Source: DAOTWA01 sp034435955 (GTDB taxonomy: Bacteria; Chloroflexota; Anaerolineae; Anaerolineales; Anaerolineaceae). Taken from it: a stretch of DNA of 64,000 bases. Below, one piece after another: positions 61,940-64,000 of the stretch (position 1 is its first letter; each line of letters begins with the position of its first letter). The notes under the pieces were generated by a model, which worked only from the letters and a program-made list of their open reading frames with translations, was not told the origin of the DNA and did no database searches. A program made the position numbers and the translations under genes. The stretch covers positions 50,200-114,199 of the forward strand of contig DAOTWA010000018.1 in the NCBI GenBank assembly GCA_034435955.1. Direction: 5' to 3'.

Positions 61940-63032
61940 CTATTTCGTGATTGGCGTGCGCAAATAGGCTTCGATGAAACCGTCCAGATCGCCGTCCAAC
62001 ACAGCTTGAGCGTTGCCGACCTCATATTCAGTGCGGTGGTCTTTAACCATTTGGTAGGGGTGCAGCACATATGAACGGATCTGGCTGCCCCATTCGGCCT
62101 TAGTGTACTCGCCGCGCAATTCGGCCAGTTGTTTCTCTTGCTCTTCCCGTTTGATTTCGAGCAGGCGGGCGCGCAGGACGCGCATGGCGTTCTCGCGGTT
62201 TTGAAGTTGAGACCGCTCGTTTTGACAGGTTACCACGATCCCGGTAGGGATGTGGGTCAACCGCACAGCGGTGGCGTTCTTTTGCACATTCTGGCCGCCA
62301 GCACCCGAAGAACGAAATATGTCGATGCGCAGGTCCTCGGGATTGATGACGATCTCAGGGTCATCTTCACCAATGTCAGGCAGAACCTCTACCTGAGCAA
62401 AGGAGGTGTGGCGACGATGAGCCGCGTCAAATGGAGAAAGGCGCACCAGACGATGCACCCCCTTCTCGGCGCGCAGATAGCCGTAGGCATAACGCCCATT
62501 CACCGCGATGGTAACACTCTTGATGCCAGCTTCTTCGCCCTCGGTCATATCTAGGATCTCGGTTTGGTAACCGCGCCGTTCGGCCCAACGCAGATACATG
62601 CGCTCCAACATAGCGGCCCAATCTTGAGCATCGGTGCCGCCGGCGCCCGCATTGATCGCCAGCAAGGCATTGCCTTTGTCGTATGGTCCGGAAAGAAGGG
62701 TGCTCAGCTCCCGCCGCGCAACCTCGGCCTCGATCTGATCGATTTCTTTCTCAATATCTGGACGAAGGCTTTCATCGTCAAGGGAGGCCAACTCGAGCGC
62801 ATCCTGGATGCGTTTCTCGAGCTGGCGCCAATTTTCTACCTCATCCCGCAGTTCGGCGAGGTTTTTCATCACCCGCTGAGCAGATTGTGGGTCATCCCAC
62901 AAGTGTGGGTCTTCAGATTGCTTTTCCAGCCGGACTAATTCTGCCTCTTTAGCAGGTAAGTCAAAGGCGCACCAATAGACTTTGGATGGTATCCTCGCTT
63001 CTGCGCAGACGCTCTACGAAATCCCTCATCAT
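61940..63032 (-). CDS. prfB: peptide chain release factor 2, with programmed +1 frameshift
   Basis: 363 residues in two frames. ATG 63032 (GGAGG seven bases upstream) opens a 23-codon frame ending CGC-CTT-TGA; a +1 shift at CTTTGAC continues as DLPAKEAELVRLEKQ through 61940. Domain 2 has the stop-codon reader SPF (RLVRLSPFDAAHRRH), and domain 3 the GGQ motif (GAGGQNVQKN). RF2 reads UGA and UAA, and the in-frame UGA gives autoregulation: low RF2 favours the shift. Follows ftsY by 15 bases. Confidence 0.95.
62960..62974 (-). other. RF2 programmed +1 frameshift site
   Basis: GGTG-CGC-CTT-TGA-C: slippery CTT at 62966-62964, stop TGA at 62963-62961. GGTG occupies the place of the internal Shine-Dalgarno (usually AGGGGG) three bases before the slippery codon, so the stimulator looks weaker than in E. 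coli. Confidence 0.9.
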
Positions 63033-63047
63033 TACATTTCCTCCAAA

Positions 63048-63956
63048 TTAACCAGCTAATATCCCATCCACGAAGGCTTCCGGGTTGAAAGGCTGCAAAT
63101 CCTCAGGCCGCTCCCCCAGGCCGGCGTACAGAATGGGCAAACCAAGCTCCTCCTGGATTGCGAACGCCATGCCGCCGCGCGCGGAAGAATCCAGCTTCGC
63201 CAAAATTACGCCAGTGACGTTGACCGCTTCTTTGAACGCTCGCGCCTGCTGCAGAGCATTCTGACCGGTGGTAGCGTCCAAAACCAGCCAGGTGGCGTGT
63301 GGCGCGCCCGGTAATGCCTTTCCGACCACGCGATAAACCTTCTTGAGTTCTTCCATCAAATTATAGCGTGTGTGCAGACGTCCGGCGGTGTCCACCAGAA
63401 CGATATCCATCTTGCGCGCCAGAGAGGCCTGGATGGCGTCATAAGCGACGGCGCCCGGATCGGCGCCAGGCTGTCCAGCGATTACCGGCAGGTCGAGGCG
63501 CTCGGCCCATACCTGAAGTTGATCCACGGCCGCGGCACGGAAAGTATCAGCCGCCGCCAAAAGGACGCGTTTTCCCTGGTCGCTCCACTGACGAGCCAGC
63601 TTGGCGATGGTGGTGGTCTTGCCGGAGCCGTTGACGCCCACAATAAGGATGACAGCGGGCTTATTGTCTAGGACGAGCGGGGGCGGCGTCAGCAGGCGAT
63701 TACGCAGCTCCTCCCGCAGGCAAGACTTTAACTCTGCGGCGGAAGTCAATCCCTGATCGGCGACGCGCCTGCGCAGCGCCAGGATCACGGACTGAGTCGT
63801 TGCAATGCCTACATCAGCCTGGAGCAGCAGCGCCTCCAGATCATCCCAGGTGTCGGCGGTGATCTCTGTGGCGCCCAGCAAGCCGGCCAGACGACCGAAA
63901 GCCGCCTTGCTGGAACGCGCCAGGCCTTGTCTCCACACATCAAGAAACGGTGACAT
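63048..63956 (-). CDS. ftsY: signal recognition particle receptor FtsY
   Basis: 302 residues, NG domain only; the long acidic N-terminal domain of E. coli FtsY is absent. GTPase motifs: VGVNGSGKTTTIAKLA, LLAAADTFRAAAVDQL, LVDTAGRLHT, LAKLDSSARGG and the closing YAGLGERPEDLQPFNPEAFV. It docks ribosomes carrying membrane proteins at the membrane. A promoter ends nine bases before ATG and no Shine-Dalgarno is present. Confidence 0.96.
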   Translation of the reverse strand: MSPFLDVWRQGLARSSKAAFGRLAGLLGATEITADTWDDLEALLLQADVGIATTQSVILALRRRVADQGLTSAAELKSCLREELRNRLLTPPPLVLDNKPAVILIVGVNGSGKTTTIAKLARQWSDQGKRVLLAAADTFRAAAVDQLQVWAERLDLPVIAGQPGADPGAVAYDAIQASLARKMDIVLVDTAGRLHTRYNLMEELKKVYRVVGKALPGAPHATWLVLDATTGQNALQQARAFKEAVNVTGVILAKLDSSARGGMAFAIQEELGLPILYAGLGERPEDLQPFNPEAFVDGILAG

Positions 63957-63965
63957 ACGGAACGG

Positions 63966-63994
63966 ATTATAACTTGCCGCAGATCATCCGGCAA
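63966..63994 (-). promoter_or_regulatory. sigma-70 promoter of ftsY-prfB
   Basis: TTGCCG (63994-63989), 17-base spacer, TATAAT (63971-63966). Predicted start about 63959, two or three bases before the ftsY ATG: a nearly leaderless mRNA. Confidence 0.75.
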
Positions 63995-64000
63995 GCCAGC

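Noticed and set aside
62902..62904. prfB start at the single-frame ATG
   Set aside because: The conserved RF2 N-terminus and CTTTGAC site upstream show that the true start is at 63032.

Overview
The window looks like a chromosomal segment of a bacterium in the Chloroflexota, most likely class Anaerolineae. This rests on protein style, not on any search: zinc-ribbon membrane proteins, Thr-Pro-rich linkers in secreted proteins, a fused MoaD-MoaE, LL-diaminopimelate-aminotransferase-like and TrmFO proteins, and mostly housekeeping genes. G+C is moderate by eye. There is no insertion sequence, prophage, CRISPR array or rRNA operon. One tRNA gene (Leu, anticodon GAG) is present with a textbook promoter and terminator.

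Layout. 1-10.7 kb (minus strand): the start of an M1-peptidase-like lipoprotein, a DJ-1/PfpI protein, a zinc-ribbon membrane protein pair, a cluster with rsmD, a uroporphyrinogen-decarboxylase-family protein, a TPR protein and a ChlI/BchI-type AAA+ ATPase, then GtrA and a UDP-glucuronate-decarboxylase-like enzyme and a G5/beta-propeller lipoprotein. 10.8-27.2 kb: genome maintenance and translation (scpB, a 23S-type pseudouridine synthase, plsX, tRNA-Leu, nnr, scpA, moaC, moaD-moaE fusion, threonine-synthase-like gene, rnc, smc, a parvulin foldase, rpsR-ssb-rpsF).

27.4-40.6 kb is the most unusual part. It is a minus-strand locus of sigma-54 (rpoN), a soluble NtrB-like kinase, an NtrC-like AAA+ activator without a DNA-binding domain, a small two-helix membrane protein, an 1820-residue TPR protein and an 874-residue TPR plus C25/caspase-like cysteine peptidase. 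Coding frames overlap by ATGA within both halves. A near-consensus -24/-12 promoter separates the regulators from the effectors, and a second one lies upstream of rpoN. A perfect inverted repeat that contains the Shine-Dalgarno sequence sits at the expected effector transcript start. The locus therefore reads as a self-contained, sigma-54-gated signalling and protease module of unknown role.

40.7-54.8 kb: an ECF sigma factor with a putative anti-sigma partner, trmFO, an M28/glutaminyl-cyclase-like peptidase, a DapL-like aminotransferase, hflX, rpmF, two LiaI/LiaF-like membrane proteins, an MFS transporter, a small Cys/acidic protein, VKOR, moeA and a Rel/SpoT enzyme. 54.9-60.7 kb: an oxidation operon with a four-module iron-sulfur/FAD protein, a DAO-type subunit, an Ldh_2-family dehydrogenase and two HAD phosphatases. 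60.9-64 kb: pfkA, prfB (with a +1 programmed frameshift that splits its reading frame) and ftsY.

Several genes (moaC, scpA, ftsY, possibly trmFO and the 16.6 kb membrane protein) carry a TATAAT-like box only 6-11 bases upstream of the start codon and have no Shine-Dalgarno sequence. This suggests leaderless mRNAs are used beside conventional ones.
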